In this document: one piece after another, positions 5,425-5,635 of the stretch
How the letters are laid out: each line of letters begins with the position of its first letter
Numbering within the stretch: the stretch's first letter is position 1
Assembly (NCBI GenBank): GCA_015486905.1
Contig: WFQV01000467.1
Location: 1-5,635 of the forward strand
DNA length: 5,635 nucleotides
Direction of reading: 5' to 3'
Origin: Melioribacteraceae bacterium
Lineage (GTDB): Bacteria > Bacteroidota > Ignavibacteria > Ignavibacteriales > Melioribacteraceae
Made by a program: the position numbers and the translations under genes
Notes under the pieces: generated by a model
What the model saw: only the letters and a program-made list of their open reading frames with translations
What the model was told of the DNA's origin: nothing
Databases searched by the model: none

Positions 5425-5494
5425 ACGTCTAGCTTCTAACCTCTTACGTCTCACGTCTAACTTTTCTTATTTCTCGTTTCTTCTTTCTTATTTC
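5425..5494. repeat. Ten-unit 7-base periodic array
   Basis: From 5425 the sequence divides into ten consecutive 7-base units with no gap. The first five follow ACGTCTA (exact at 5425 and 5453; ACGTCTC at 5446). The last four follow a TTATTTC-like form (exact at 5467 and 5488; TCGTTTC and TTCTTTC between), and ACTTTTC (5460) bridges them. Unit positions 4 and 6 are T in all ten, and position 5 is C in the first five and T in the last five. The array fills much of the 179-base gap between DUF1848 and DUF72; the rest of that gap holds an inverted repeat and the DUF72 ribosome binding site. Confidence 0.7.
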
Positions 5495-5527
5495 CTCACT
5501 TTTTAAAATCAAGGAGTAAAAATATTA

Positions 5528-5635
5528 ATGAATGTAATTCCCAAACTTTACGTAGGCACGGCGGGCTGGAGCTACGAAGACTGGGTAGGGAAATTTTACC
5601 CTTTCTCGCAATCGAAAGAATTTAGCTGGCTGAAA
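5528..5635 (+). CDS. DUF72 (YecE-like) protein, 5' part only
   Basis: An open frame begins at ATG 5528 and runs 36 codons to the window edge. The N-terminus LYVGTAGWSYEDWVGKFYP (7-25) is the hallmark opening of DUF72/YecE proteins, TIM-barrel-like proteins of unknown function usually around 250 residues, so most of the gene lies beyond the window. AAGGAG (5511-5516) precedes the start by 11 bases, slightly long; ATG 5532 is in another frame and ruled out. It follows the DUF1848 gene on the same strand after 179 noncoding bases, so it may have its own promoter. Family call rests on this one motif but the match is strong. Confidence 0.85.
   Translation, partial: MNVIPKLYVGTAGWSYEDWVGKFYPFSQSKEFSWLK

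Noticed and set aside
5425..5494. CRISPR array
   Set aside because: Units are 7 bases, contiguous and degenerate, with no spacers and no cas gene nearby.

Overview
The window is an AT-rich bacterial segment with eight genes: five complete on the + strand, a two-gene toxin-antitoxin operon on the - strand, and the start of one more + strand gene at the right edge. Organism (inference only): protein style, scarce Shine-Dalgarno sites at several starts and two matches to the Bacteroidota-type -7 element TAnnTTTG suggest the Bacteroidota/Chlorobiota/Ignavibacteriota group. No rRNA or marker gene is present to settle this.

Layout. 1-163 has no gene; it holds a symmetric palindromic repeat and a candidate promoter. 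164-1058 is a probable two-gene operon: a hotdog-fold acyl-CoA thioesterase, then an O6-methylguanine-DNA methyltransferase. 1059-1263 is noncoding and carries a dispersed repeat plus a tandem duplication of the leader of the next gene. 1264-2535 encodes an AAA-type ATPase with a DUF4143 C-terminal domain. 2536-2665 holds a second, longer copy of the dispersed repeat. 2666-3085 encodes a YjbQ/UPF0047 protein. 4337-3088 (- strand) is an AbiE toxin-antitoxin operon; antitoxin and toxin genes overlap by 22 bases and the toxin gene ends 2 bases from yjbQ, tail to tail. 4338-4484 is a divergent intergenic region with a perfect 20-base palindrome centred on a candidate -10 element for the antitoxin. 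4485-5348 encodes a DUF1848 protein with a C-terminal CxxxCxxC cluster. 5349-5527 is noncoding and carries a ten-unit 7-base periodic array. From 5528 a DUF72 (YecE-like) gene begins and runs off the window.

How the genes fit together. Housekeeping genes (thioesterase, methyltransferase, YjbQ) are interleaved with two modules typical of accessory DNA: the DUF4143 ATPase, bracketed by two copies of one repeat, and the AbiE operon. Hand counts of single 60-base lines give 15/60 G+C inside the ATPase (1981-2040), 17/60 inside the AbiE operon (3781-3840) and 30/60 inside yjbQ (2821-2880). This fits separate acquisition of the accessory modules but does not prove it. DUF1848 followed by DUF72 on one strand may be a functional pair.

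The least expected signals are noncoding: a repeat whose two copies differ only at the free position of a GNRA-type loop, a heptad-periodic array, and the palindrome placed exactly on the antitoxin promoter.
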